64,000 nt of DNA from Candidatus Thiocaldithrix dubininis (GTDB lineage: Bacteria; Pseudomonadota; Gammaproteobacteria; Thiotrichales; Thiotrichaceae): NCBI GenBank assembly GCA_029972135.1, contig CP124755.1, positions 1 through 64,000 on the forward strand. The letters run 5' to 3'. How positions within the stretch are numbered: the first letter of the stretch is position 1; the number at the start of each line of letters is the position of its first letter. Below, piece by piece: positions 47,542 to 56,600 of the stretch. The translations under genes were made by a program, and so were the position numbers. The notes beneath the pieces are model-generated. The model was not told the origin of the DNA, made no database searches, and saw nothing but the letters and a program-made list of their open reading frames with translations.

Positions 47542-48249
47542 GTGTCCATGATAACCCCATTTCCCAAACCCTGTAAAAATCAGACGGTGGTATTAATTGA
47601 GGATGACGAGTTATTGCAGACCCTGTTAAAAAGAGCATTAAGTCGGTATGGCTACGAAGTTTATGTCTTTTCGGCTGGCGAAGATTTAATTGATTTTTTA
47701 CTTGAAAAAGATGCGGATCTTATCATTCTTGACCGTTTATTACCGGGCAGAGATGGCATCTTTTGGTTGCAATGGTTACGTCAATATTATCCGCATCTGC
47801 CGGTGCTGATGGTGTCGGTGCGTCAATCAGAAGATGATCGCCTTTTGGGTTTAGAATATGGGGCGCGTGACTACATCATAAAGCCATTTCATGAGAAAGA
47901 ACTACTACTGCGTATAGAAAATATACTTGCCCACTGTAATGTCTATCTAGAAAATAAATATATTGGTGATATGGAATTTAACCCACAATATAATTATTTA
48001 AAAAAGCATGGAAAAAAAATAAATTTAACCCCGATTGAAAATAATATTCTCGAAATTTTATACAATAAACAGGGACAAGCTGTCAGTCGGGATGAATTCA
48101 TGCAGCATATTCGAGGCATAGAACATCATCCGCTTGACCGCAGTATTGATGTACATATCAACAGCTTACGTAAAAAAATAGAAGAAAATCCAAAAGAACC
48201 CATTCACCTAAGAACCGTATGGGGTAAGGGCTATCAATTATTAATCTAG
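47542..48249 (+). CDS. OmpR-family response regulator
   Basis: The 235-residue protein has a receiver domain with the phospho-acceptor Asp64 in LIILDRLLPGRDG, acidic pocket EDD (20-22) and the Lys in YIIKPFH. A winged-helix DNA-binding domain follows (LTPIENNILEILYNKQGQAVSRDEFMQHI; RSIDVHINSLRKKIEENP). It starts at GTG 47542 or ATG 47548. It is followed within 7 bp by an HPt gene and then a hybrid kinase, together forming a phosphorelay. The region is visibly AT-richer than its neighbours. Confidence 0.9.
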   Translation: MSMITPFPKPCKNQTVVLIEDDELLQTLLKRALSRYGYEVYVFSAGEDLIDFLLEKDADLIILDRLLPGRDGIFWLQWLRQYYPHLPVLMVSVRQSEDDRLLGLEYGARDYIIKPFHEKELLLRIENILAHCNVYLENKYIGDMEFNPQYNYLKKHGKKINLTPIENNILEILYNKQGQAVSRDEFMQHIRGIEHHPLDRSIDVHINSLRKKIEENPKEPIHLRTVWGKGYQLLI

Positions 48250-48255
48250 TTTAAT

Positions 48256-48594
48256 ATGGGTAGAAAATTTTATAGAACCTGTGAAGATTTGAAACGCGAA
48301 TTGGGAGCAACAGAAGCATTAGAAATTATTAATTATTTAGAGCCTAAACTAGAAGAACGTCAACAGCAATTAATTCAAATTATTCGCATTAAAAACTACG
48401 CTGAAATTGCACGTTATGCCCACAAAACCAAAGGTTCTATTCATTATTATGGCACGCATACGCTAAGTAACTTGTTAGATAAATTAATTAATGTCGAATA
48501 TAATTCCGAGCTAATCAATGATGATTTTATTGACTTAATTAACGCAGAATTTAATTTTATTTTGCATTACTGGCGAAACTGCAAAAATAGATAA
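48256..48594 (+). CDS. Histidine phosphotransfer (HPt) protein
   Basis: The 112-residue helical protein has the HPt phospho-acceptor motif in IARYAHKTKGSIHYYG (His56). It would relay phosphate between the receiver of the hybrid kinase and the OmpR-type regulator encoded on either side. There is no membrane segment. It starts 6 bp after the regulator gene. Confidence 0.82.
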   Translation: MGRKFYRTCEDLKRELGATEALEIINYLEPKLEERQQQLIQIIRIKNYAEIARYAHKTKGSIHYYGTHTLSNLLDKLINVEYNSELINDDFIDLINAEFNFILHYWRNCKNR

Positions 48595-48598
48595 AAAA

Positions 48599-48630
48599 AT
48601 GAGATGAACTACAGGGATAATTCATCTCAT
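48599..48630 (-). terminator. Hairpin between the HPt and hybrid-kinase genes
   Basis: ATGAGATGAA (48599-48608) pairs with TTCATCTCAT (48621-48630). On the minus strand it is followed by a run of seven T, the form of an intrinsic terminator. On the plus strand, which carries both flanking genes, there is no T-run. It may attenuate or block antisense transcription. Confidence 0.45.
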
Positions 48631-48790
48631 ACAAGCGAGTAATATAACCCTACTATGAGGGATTTATTACTGTGTTAGCGAAATCGTCACTATTAGTATT
48701 TATATTACTATTCAAACAATGGCATTATTTTAGCCCCTAAGCCCTAAAATAATAAATAAGAAATTAGTTAAGAAATGTTAAAGTGAGAGT

Positions 48791-51097
48791 ATGTTTTTTA
48801 AACATCTTGAGAACAAAAATTTAATAAGGAAGTGCTCAAATAGCCTCTTCTCTATATTAGTACTGGCTATTATTTTTTCTATAAGTTCTGTATATGCTCA
48901 AACCAACAACTGCGATATTGAGCGTTTAGAATTATTGGAGGATACACAGCATAGCTTAACTATCAATGATATTTTAGCAAGTCCCTACCAACAAAAATTC
49001 CGACAAATAAGCGAATCTGTACCCAAATTAGGGCATAGCAAATCGACTTGGTGGGTTAAATTAAATATTTACAATATTGATAACAATAATAAATATTTAT
49101 TATTAAATCGCAATTTGGGTGGTGAGATGACAGCTTACCTACAGCTTGGGCAAGAGCTAAGCCAATTGCAGCGTATTGATGCGTTGAGTTATCCAAGTTT
49201 TACCCTGCATTTACCTGAAGATAGCCATGCCACTGTGTATTTAAAAATACGTAATTATTATAACGTACTCACATTGCCTATTAAAATTTTAAATACAGAA
49301 AGCTTATTTGAGTCCTATGAATTAAATAATTTTTATATGATTGCATTATTTTCGGGATTAGTAGTATTAACACTCTATAATTTTTTACTTTTTATTGGAG
49401 AAATGAAATTAGGTTATTTAAGTTTAAGTATTTTCACCTTAAGTTCAATTATTATTTTTATTATTGATTTTAATTTGTTTCCTAGTTTTTTCTTGTTAAA
49501 TTATCATAGTAATTATCTATATGTGTTGCCATTTATTTTAATGGTGGCATCAGCGTTTTATTACGGATCGACGATTGAACCTTCTCAAGACCGTATATTA
49601 ACAACCATTTGCTTATATGGTGCGCGAACTGCCTTAGCCAGTATATTATTAATAAGACTAAACCCCGATTTAGAACTGGTTTTATACGCTGCCACGATTA
49701 TTTTGCTGCCTATTCTCATTATGACTTTAACTATTAAACTTTGGAATGGTAAGCAGAAATTAAAACCAATTTTTATAGCCGTGGTTGTATTAGCCGCTAG
49801 TGTTATTCCAAACTTATGTATGCGTTTGGAATTGATTGATTATAATATGCAATGGTTATTGATTTCTAAGTTGGGTGTTCTATTGTCTGTCTTGATTTTA
49901 TCTTATTATCAAGGGCAACAAACCCGTATGCTACGGGAACAACGGGATATTGTAACCCACATTAATAATGCAAAAGATAGCTTCTTGGCTACCTTGAGCC
50001 ATGAATTACGTACTCCCATGCACGCTATTATTGGCGTTGGCTCATTAATGCGAGAAACTCCGCTCAATGCTGAGCAGTTACATTATCTAGAAAAGCTGGA
50101 TATTGCCGCTGTGCATATGTTAAGTCTTGTGAATGAATTATTAGATTTATCAAGAGCAACTTATGTTGGCATTAAGTTAAATCGCGTTACATTTAATTTA
50201 GAGAATTTATTAAATCAAGTACAGCAAATTTCCTTAGTTATGGCACGTAAAAAAGGTATTACATTAGCTGTTAATTTGCAGCATGCTAATATTGATTTAT
50301 ACGGTGATTCTAAGCGTATTTTTCAGATTTTAAATAATTTAGTCAATAATGCGATTAAGTATACCGATGTCGCAGGTTATGTCCGCTTAAATCATAAATT
50401 AAATTTATTATCGCCTAGTCTAGTTGAAGTACAGTTTGAGATTGTGGATAACGGTAAAGGCATTAGCGATGAACAATTGAAACATTTATTTGAGCCTTTT
50501 TATTCGCCGCATAATGAGCCATTGGGTATTGGTTTAGGTTTAACCATTAGCGCTAAATTAGTGGAGGCAATGGGTGGGGAATTAAAAGTAGAAAGTACGG
50601 TGAACCAAGGCAGTCGTTTTTATTTTTCCCTGCGTTTACCTTTATGTGAAGCTAGTGCGTGCGGTCAGGCAAACAGTCATTCACTAGACCCTATTAGTAC
50701 TGACGGGGCTTTGGCTAACCTGCGTATTTTATTAGTAGATGATGATGAAATTAATCAATTTGTGGGTAAAAAATTTCTCGAGAAGCAAGGTGCCAATGTG
50801 GTGATAGCTGAAGGTGGGGAAATGGCCTTGATCGAGCTCGATTTACAAACATTTGACATCATTCTATTGGATATTAGTATGCCTAACATGGATGGCTATA
50901 TGTTAACCAAACATATTCGTACCCATAAACTTTGGCGGCATATTCCCATCATTGCCATGACTGCACATGTTACGCCCGGGTATCGAGAGCGTTGTTTAGC
51001 CTCAGGCATGAATGACTTTATTGGCAAACCGTTTGATATGGAAACGCTATTAGATGTGATCAAACGTTGTTTGGAGCTTCCTGCAAATGTGCACTGA
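48791..51097 (+). CDS. Hybrid sensor histidine kinase (7TMR-DISM type) with receiver
   Basis: The 768-residue membrane kinase has, in order: a signal or first helix (LFSILVLAIIFSISSVYA), a periplasmic 7TMR-DISM sensing domain (about 40-170), seven membrane helices (about 180-375), HisKA with His404 in FLATLSHELRTP, and an ATPase (NNLVNNAIKYTD, DNGKGISD, GLGLTISAKLV). A C-terminal receiver has Asp694 in ILLDISMPNMDG. 7TMR-DISM domains often sense carbohydrates or related small ligands. It completes the three-gene phosphorelay. Confidence 0.9.
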   Translation: MFFKHLENKNLIRKCSNSLFSILVLAIIFSISSVYAQTNNCDIERLELLEDTQHSLTINDILASPYQQKFRQISESVPKLGHSKSTWWVKLNIYNIDNNNKYLLLNRNLGGEMTAYLQLGQELSQLQRIDALSYPSFTLHLPEDSHATVYLKIRNYYNVLTLPIKILNTESLFESYELNNFYMIALFSGLVVLTLYNFLLFIGEMKLGYLSLSIFTLSSIIIFIIDFNLFPSFFLLNYHSNYLYVLPFILMVASAFYYGSTIEPSQDRILTTICLYGARTALASILLIRLNPDLELVLYAATIILLPILIMTLTIKLWNGKQKLKPIFIAVVVLAASVIPNLCMRLELIDYNMQWLLISKLGVLLSVLILSYYQGQQTRMLREQRDIVTHINNAKDSFLATLSHELRTPMHAIIGVGSLMRETPLNAEQLHYLEKLDIAAVHMLSLVNELLDLSRATYVGIKLNRVTFNLENLLNQVQQISLVMARKKGITLAVNLQHANIDLYGDSKRIFQILNNLVNNAIKYTDVAGYVRLNHKLNLLSPSLVEVQFEIVDNGKGISDEQLKHLFEPFYSPHNEPLGIGLGLTISAKLVEAMGGELKVESTVNQGSRFYFSLRLPLCEASACGQANSHSLDPISTDGALANLRILLVDDDEINQFVGKKFLEKQGANVVIAEGGEMALIELDLQTFDIILLDISMPNMDGYMLTKHIRTHKLWRHIPIIAMTAHVTPGYRERCLASGMNDFIGKPFDMETLLDVIKRCLELPANVH

Positions 51098-51202
51098 ATT
51101 TGCACATACTTTCACAATCTTTCCTTAATTGTCGCCACAAACCTGCACAAAACCCGACTATTATTTAAAGCGACACTACTCACCAAGCCGCGAAACACGA
51201 CT

Positions 51203-51718
51203 ATGAAAAAAATAATTTGGTTTAGTCTACTGTCGGTTTTGTTGGCGGGTTTAATCATAGCCCCTGAAACTCCACGGATACCAGTCAGTGCTGCAACCCC
51301 TGCTGACTGGAATCCGCATTCCTTTTGGTATTACCCTTGGGGTAAATCTGGCGTGCATAAAGGCATTGATATTTTTGCGAAAAAAGGTCAACCCGTACTG
51401 GTCAGTACCTCTGGTTGGGTAGTAAGCAAAGGCTATGACGAATTAGGTGGCAATTATGCGTTAATCTGGAGTTGGCAAGCGCGGCTGCATTATTACGCAC
51501 ACTTAGACACAGTTAATACCTGTGAGCATTGTTGGATTAAACAAGGTGCAAGCATCGGAACGGTGGGTGATTCCGGCAATGCTAAAGGTAAGCCAACGCA
51601 TTTGCACTATGCGATTTACTCCGCTTACCCGCAAATTTGGCTATACGATGCTAACTTACCACAAGCTAGCAGCCGTCTATTCTATGTTGATCCGCACCGT
51701 TTCTTAATGCAGCGCTAG
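51203..51718 (+). CDS. M23 family metallopeptidase
   Basis: The 171-residue exported protein has an N-terminal signal or anchor helix (IIWFSLLSVLLAGLIIAP) and one LytM/M23 domain. The zinc ligands are visible as HKGIDIF (HxxxD) and HLHYAIYS (HxH), with the core YYAHLDTV. Such enzymes cut peptidoglycan cross-bridges or, when degenerate, activate amidases. All ligands are present here. Its stop overlaps the stop of the convergent PP-loop gene. Confidence 0.85.
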   Translation: MKKIIWFSLLSVLLAGLIIAPETPRIPVSAATPADWNPHSFWYYPWGKSGVHKGIDIFAKKGQPVLVSTSGWVVSKGYDELGGNYALIWSWQARLHYYAHLDTVNTCEHCWIKQGASIGTVGDSGNAKGKPTHLHYAIYSAYPQIWLYDANLPQASSRLFYVDPHRFLMQR

Positions 51719-52758
51719 AGAATCCATTCGTTGGGTAATTCGCCCGCCAAGGGTGTTACGCTAATTTCACGAATATCTTCGCCCGGTCGCGCCACTTTGC
51801 AAATAATACTGGCTTCATTACGACCTTTACTAAACTTGGCTGCAATTTGTGCCGCCAATTCAATATCCGCATCGCTAATAGTATCGCCGTCCAAAATGGC
51901 TAAAGGCCCCGAGCAACTGGCGGTCTTAATCCACGTAAATTGGTTTTTGTAACCTTCTAAAAAATTGGTTTCGCCTTCTTCACGTGAGGCAATCATCTTA
52001 AAGTGTGGGCGTGGGCGAAAATGCCGCCCAATTTTTAACAGCATAATATCGTCCAGTTCATAATCTCGACTGGGGCGATGTGCCCATAAATCCTTGAGTT
52101 TCTGCGTATAGTTCGCATCGGTTAAAAAGCAACAACCGCCAGCCGGTTGCGCATAATCTTCAATTCCCCATTGGGCGGCTAATGCCATTTGTGGCTTACG
52201 CGTGCGTCCGCTGAAATTAAACAGCTTTTCGCGGTCAATCCAGCCTTCGCGCTCCGGCTTACTGGGCGGCAAATTTTGTGCAGATAGCGGACGGACTAAT
52301 AAATCTTCCGCGCCGGATTCGCGTGCCACGACGGGCATTACGGCGGCACGTTGCGACATGGGACGTTGCCCTAATACTTCGCCGGTAATAATAAAGTCGA
52401 AGCCCTTGGCTTGAATCCACTTATGCGCTTGTTTGACCATGAAGATTTTGCAATCAAGGCACGGGTTCATATTCGCGCCGTAGCCGTATTTAGGGTTCAA
52501 CACTACATCTTTATAAGCTTCGACAATATCGACAATATGCAGCTTAATACCAAGCTGTTCCGCAACCCACAGCGAATTATTGCGTTTGACTTTATCGCGC
52601 CCTTGCTTACGAATGGCATGGGTATGCCCTTCCACACAAAAGCCGGTATAAAAGTTAATGCCTTCGACGTGTACGCCTTGTTCCATAATGGCTTTAGTCG
52701 CCAGCATGGAATCTAATCCGCCGGAAATCAGGGAAACAGCTCGGTATTGACGGCTCAT
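51715..52758 (-). CDS. PP-loop ATPase, MnmA/ThiI-like tRNA thiolation family
   Basis: The 347-residue protein has the PP-loop SGGLDSMLATKAI at the N-terminus and a NPCLDCKIFMVKQA motif (CxxC, about residue 95). A later PAGGCCFL segment and a C-terminal basic domain follow. The layout resembles the tRNA 2-thiouridylase MnmA and related ThiI proteins but differs in its C-terminal half. The substrate is therefore not settled: a tRNA uridine or a related sulphur transfer is likely. It starts 4 bp after the speE stop, so it is co-transcribed with speE. Confidence 0.7.
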   Translation of the reverse strand: MSRQYRAVSLISGGLDSMLATKAIMEQGVHVEGINFYTGFCVEGHTHAIRKQGRDKVKRNNSLWVAEQLGIKLHIVDIVEAYKDVVLNPKYGYGANMNPCLDCKIFMVKQAHKWIQAKGFDFIITGEVLGQRPMSQRAAVMPVVARESGAEDLLVRPLSAQNLPPSKPEREGWIDREKLFNFSGRTRKPQMALAAQWGIEDYAQPAGGCCFLTDANYTQKLKDLWAHRPSRDYELDDIMLLKIGRHFRPRPHFKMIASREEGETNFLEGYKNQFTWIKTASCSGPLAILDGDTISDADIELAAQIAAKFSKGRNEASIICKVARPGEDIREISVTPLAGELPNEWIL

Positions 52759-52762
52759 GAGT

Positions 52763-53620
52763 TTATTGACCTAAGATTTTTTTCATAAACTGTGGCAGGG
52801 CTTTGCTACCCAGATGAATTTCCGCATTGTAATACTCAGTAGGGAAGTTTAAGGCTTGGGCTTGCGCTTCACGGCTGAATTGAATCTGACCTTGTTTAGC
52901 AGCAATGGTACAGCTCCACCAACCGGTTGGGTAACTTACCAATTGGAATTGATGCAAGTTAATATCGCTAAAGCCTGCTTGACGCATGGTGTCATGCATC
53001 GGCTTAATGATTTTCTCGGCATGTACTAACGGTGATTCACTTTGTTGCACTAACAAACCATTTTCACCTAACGCGCGCCAGCAACCTTTAAAGAATGCTT
53101 CGCTGTATAACACTGCACCGGGACCCACGGGATCGGTACTGTCAATAATCAGCACATCTAATGAATCGGGTTCTGCATTATTAATCCACGCAATGCCGTC
53201 TTCAAAGGCTAAGGTAGCGCGTGGGTCGTGGTTGGAAGCGCACAGTTCAGGGAAATACACTTCGCTCATACGCGTGACGCGTTCATCAATATCAATCTGA
53301 ATTGCGGATTCGACTTCTGGATGTTTCAACACTTCGCGCAATGTACCGCAATCGCCGCCGCCAATAATGCAAACCCGTTTCGGGTTGGGATGATTGAATA
53401 ACACCGGATGCGCCATCATTTCGTGATACACGAAATTATCGCGGGTAGTGACCATTGTGCAGCCATCCAGCGTCATTAACTTACCAAAGGTTTTGGTATC
53501 GTAAATCGCTAAGTGCTGATACGGGGTTTGTTCTTCGTGTAATTTGCCAGCATCGGTTAGCTCTAAACCGAAAATCGTGCCAGCGTCGGATAACTCGGTA
53601 AACCAGTTAGGGTTGCTCAT
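52763..53620 (-). CDS. speE: Polyamine aminopropyltransferase (spermidine synthase)
   Basis: SpeE transfers an aminopropyl group from decarboxylated SAM to putrescine. The 285-residue Rossmann-type protein has the catalytic signatures YHEMMAHPVLFNHP, CIIGGGDCGTLREVLKHP, IDSTDPVGPG and QSESPLVH. The TTG at 53641 opens the frame earlier, but ATG 53620 follows an AGGG site. SpeA (38-40 kb) makes the precursor agmatine; speB and speD are not in the window. Confidence 0.94.
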   Translation of the reverse strand: MSNPNWFTELSDAGTIFGLELTDAGKLHEEQTPYQHLAIYDTKTFGKLMTLDGCTMVTTRDNFVYHEMMAHPVLFNHPNPKRVCIIGGGDCGTLREVLKHPEVESAIQIDIDERVTRMSEVYFPELCASNHDPRATLAFEDGIAWINNAEPDSLDVLIIDSTDPVGPGAVLYSEAFFKGCWRALGENGLLVQQSESPLVHAEKIIKPMHDTMRQAGFSDINLHQFQLVSYPTGWWSCTIAAKQGQIQFSREAQAQALNFPTEYYNAEIHLGSKALPQFMKKILGQ

Positions 53621-53706
53621 GTTCACGCCCTGATCAAACAAAGGCGCTATGATGCCACAAGCCTTGAGTTTGAACTATTTCTGTGTGATTAAGATTGCCA
53701 GCGAAT

Positions 53707-54801
53707 TCAAGCCAGCGCGGTTTGCGTAAAACGCTCTAATAAATCCGCTACAAATTGCTCGTCTAAATCTGCTGTAATAAACACAAAGCGGCTATGCCGA
53801 TCTGCATCCGGCCATTCTGGCAATTCAACCGAGGGATAAAACAAATGTTGTACACCGTGTAACACCACTGGGCCTTGATATTCCTGCATATTCACAATGG
53901 CTTTCATCCGCAATAAGCGCTGATTGCATAAACCGGCTAAGGCTTCTAGGGCTTCTGCAACTTTTGCCCATTGTAAAGGTTGTTCAAAGCTTAGGCTGAA
54001 GCTACGAATTCGCCCGTCATTGGCGTTGTAAGCCTGTGCAGGGTTACGAATCGCGGGGGCAGAGCTATTCAGTGGGCTAAATGCCCGAAATTGTTCAACT
54101 CCCAACCATTGTTTAGCTTGTTGTGCTTGGTTTTGCTGATACGCCCGTAAATTGAAAATATGTTGAGGGTCTACTTCGCCTTGTTGTACAGGCACAATCG
54201 GCGCACTGGGATTCAGTTGCTGTAAGCGTTGGGTTAGCGTAACAATCGCCGCAGGTTCAGCCAAATCGGTTTTGGTTAATAATAAGCGGTCGGCGCTGGC
54301 GACTTGGCGCACGGCTTCAAAATGTTGATCTAATTGCTGTTGCCCAAATACCGCATCCACCGTCGTTACCACACCGTCTAAATAATGCCGTGCCGACACC
54401 CATGACGATTGCAATAAGGCTTCCATCACGGGCATAGGGTCAGCAATGCCCGTGGTTTCAATAATAATGCGTTCATACGGCGGTAGGCTGCCGTCTTTGC
54501 GTCCCATCCAGAGGTTTTTTAACGTGGGAACGAGCGAACCTTGCATTTCACAACAGACACAACCGCCGGATAATAAAGCCATTGGCCCTTTAACATTGCC
54601 GATTAATTGTTGGTCTAAACCAATCGAACCGAACTCATTCATAATGACTGCCGTTAAGGGGGGGACGCGCAATAAACGTTCCCAAAACGAAGGTTTTAGC
54701 AAATTATTCAATAAAGTGGTTTTGCCACTGCCTAAAAAACCCGTGAGTAATGTAATTGGTAAACGCGCATCGCCACTGGGGCTAGGAATTTTATTAGTCA
54801 T
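53707..54801 (-). CDS. COG0523 (CobW-like) GTPase, probable zinc chaperone
   Basis: The 364-residue protein has the G3E GTPase motifs: P-loop GFLGSGKTTLLNNLL, the metal-binding CVCC (in GGCVCCEMQGSL), ETTGIADP and TKTD. A CobW C-terminal domain follows. It lies directly downstream of a Fur/Zur-family regulator gene, a context that marks COG0523 proteins serving zinc supply in zinc-poor conditions. The client protein is unknown. Confidence 0.85.
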   Translation of the reverse strand: MTNKIPSPSGDARLPITLLTGFLGSGKTTLLNNLLKPSFWERLLRVPPLTAVIMNEFGSIGLDQQLIGNVKGPMALLSGGCVCCEMQGSLVPTLKNLWMGRKDGSLPPYERIIIETTGIADPMPVMEALLQSSWVSARHYLDGVVTTVDAVFGQQQLDQHFEAVRQVASADRLLLTKTDLAEPAAIVTLTQRLQQLNPSAPIVPVQQGEVDPQHIFNLRAYQQNQAQQAKQWLGVEQFRAFSPLNSSAPAIRNPAQAYNANDGRIRSFSLSFEQPLQWAKVAEALEALAGLCNQRLLRMKAIVNMQEYQGPVVLHGVQHLFYPSVELPEWPDADRHSRFVFITADLDEQFVADLLERFTQTALA

Positions 54802-54813
54802 ACTGCTTTAAAC

Positions 54814-55251
54814 TCAAACGACTGGGTTAGCACATTGTGGGCAACGCCCTTGCAAGGTTAATTCGACTTCTTCCAGTTGGTAACCGCTGGGTAAATTAAA
54901 TAAAAACGCCGGTTGTAAGTGTTCTAAGCAATAAATTTGGCTGCAATATTTGCATTGAAAGTGGGCGTGTTGGTGTTGATGTTCACGTTGTGCGTTATAA
55001 CGCCATGTACGATCTACCCCATTGATTTTATGTGCCATTTGCTGTTCAACCAGCCAATCTAAGGCACGATACAAGGTCACACGATCAAACGATAAGCCTT
55101 GTTGCTCAGCAATTTGTTCAATCTCTAAATGGCTTAAAGCGGTTTGTGCATCCAGCAAAATACTTAACACAGCTAAGCGCGCGGGCGTAATGCGACCATT
55201 GGCTTTTTCTAATAAGTCGCGTGCCGCTTGGGCATTTAAGGAATCAGGCAT
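54814..55251 (-). CDS. zur: Fur-family transcriptional regulator, probably Zur
   Basis: The 145-residue protein has a winged helix (ITPARLAVLSILLDAQTALSH, then FDRVTLYRALDWLVEQQM) and a metal-binding C-terminal domain rich in His (HQHQHAHFQCKYCSQIYCLEH). Two CxxC structural-zinc motifs (CKYC, CPQC) are present. The linked COG0523 gene, 13 bp downstream, favours the zinc regulator Zur over Fur or PerR. It probably represses this operon when zinc is replete. Confidence 0.8.
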   Translation of the reverse strand: MPDSLNAQAARDLLEKANGRITPARLAVLSILLDAQTALSHLEIEQIAEQQGLSFDRVTLYRALDWLVEQQMAHKINGVDRTWRYNAQREHQHQHAHFQCKYCSQIYCLEHLQPAFLFNLPSGYQLEEVELTLQGRCPQCANPVV

Positions 55252-55441
55252 GGCATTACGTCACGAACAGCTAAACAAGAGCTGAATTTTTCAATGTTTA
55301 GCTGCGACTTGCAACAAAACTTATGTAATGGCTGCCTACTCGTGTGAAGCTTTGGTGAGTTCGACGGCTTTAATGGGACTTACTAGAGACAAAGTGTTAT
55401 AAATCTCCACTAAGATCAATTAACTATTATAAGGACGTGTT

Positions 55442-55705
55442 ATGGACGTAGTCATTGGCATTGGGGTGGGGATTTTTCTCTTTATCATTTTTTTATTGGC
55501 AGGACGGTATTTTAATGTTTTGCCTAAATCGTTGTTAAGTTTTATTGCGCTTTGGTTTGTTGTTAATGTGATCTGGGGTATTGTCGACAGTATGGGCTCA
55601 ATGTCGGGTAAAGAAGCTTTAGTCGCTTCGCTCATTCGTTTTATTATTCCGGCTTGGATTGCCTTTATGTTTTGGTGGCGTTCGACCCATAGTACTCACC
55701 GTTAA
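55442..55705 (+). CDS. Small membrane protein (87 aa)
   Basis: The function is not recognised. The protein has three hydrophobic segments (VVIGIGVGIFLFIIFLLAG, LLSFIALWFVVNVIWGIV, LIRFIIPAWIAFMFWW) separated by short polar loops. It ends in a His/Arg tail (RSTHSTHR). An AAGGA site precedes the ATG. It stands between zur (divergent) and the inositol-monophosphatase gene. Confidence 0.7.
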   Translation: MDVVIGIGVGIFLFIIFLLAGRYFNVLPKSLLSFIALWFVVNVIWGIVDSMGSMSGKEALVASLIRFIIPAWIAFMFWWRSTHSTHR

Positions 55706-55789
55706 ATGCCATTTGCGTAGTGCGCAAGGCTTGACAGTCTGGGGCATTCCTGTTGAATTGCACCCCAATTTTATGATGAGAATTCACGA

Positions 55790-56551
55790 ATGAGCTTGTA
55801 TTTACAAACCGCGCTGGATGCGGTGCATGCTGCCCAAGATATTATTTTGCAATATTATCACGGTGATTTTGCGGTTGAGTTAAAGCCGGATCAGTCGCCT
55901 GTCACTATTGCCGATGTGCAAACCGAACAAACTATTAAAAATATCATTTTGGATCGGTTTCCGAATCACGGCTTCTTCGGCGAAGAAACGGGCAAAGTCA
56001 ATGCCGGGGCAGAATTCAATTGGTTGATTGATCCGATTGATGGCACAAAAAGTTTTGTACGTGGTTATCCCATGTTCTCTACGCAAATTGCCTTAATGCA
56101 AGGTGATGAATTGATTTTAGGGGTATCTAATGCACCGGGCTTTAATGAATTAGCGTATGCCGAAAAAGGTAAGGGCGCGTTTTTAAACAATAAGCCCATT
56201 AACGTAAGTGGTTATACCGCGCTCAATCAAGCTGCTTTGTCTTTGGGCAATATTGCTAGCCTTGCTGCTAGTGCAAAGTGGGCAAACTTAGGGCAAATTA
56301 TTACCCAAGTGCAGCGCATTCGCGGCTATGGCGATTTTTTGCATTACCACTTATTAGCTTCTGGCAAAATTGACGCGATTATCGAATCGGATGTTAATAT
56401 TTTAGATATTGCCGCCTTATCGGTGATTGTGCGCGAAGCAGGCGGCATCTTTACCGATTTAAGCGGCGGCGCATTAAATTTAGAGACCAAAACTGTATTA
56501 GCCGCCGCCAGTGCTGAAATACATGCGGATCTATTAGCACGTTTAAACTAA
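55790..56551 (+). CDS. Inositol-monophosphatase-family phosphatase (possible histidinol-phosphatase HisN)
   Basis: The 253-residue Mg-dependent, Li-sensitive-type phosphatase has the metal-binding motifs FGEET (Glu-Glu), WLIDPIDGTKSFVRGYP and the C-terminal ILDIAALSVIVREAGG. The DGTKSFVRG with a YPMFSTQIALM follow-on resembles HisN-type histidinol phosphatases more than SuhB or CysQ. A TTGACA-like -35 lies about 60 bp upstream. SuhB- or CysQ-like activity is the alternative. Confidence 0.8.
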   Translation: MSLYLQTALDAVHAAQDIILQYYHGDFAVELKPDQSPVTIADVQTEQTIKNIILDRFPNHGFFGEETGKVNAGAEFNWLIDPIDGTKSFVRGYPMFSTQIALMQGDELILGVSNAPGFNELAYAEKGKGAFLNNKPINVSGYTALNQAALSLGNIASLAASAKWANLGQIITQVQRIRGYGDFLHYHLLASGKIDAIIESDVNILDIAALSVIVREAGGIFTDLSGGALNLETKTVLAAASAEIHADLLARLN

Positions 56552-56554
56552 AGA

Positions 56555-56590
56555 CTAAGCGCCTGTTAATCAAAAGGTTAACAGGCTTAG
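56555..56590. terminator. Bidirectional hairpin between convergent genes
   Basis: CTAAG-(C)-GCCTGTTAA pairs with TTAACAGGCTTAG around an 8-nt loop, between the phosphatase gene (+) and the secreted-protein gene (-). Neither side has a strong T-run. Confidence 0.55.
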
Positions 56591-56600
56591 ACCTAGCTAG

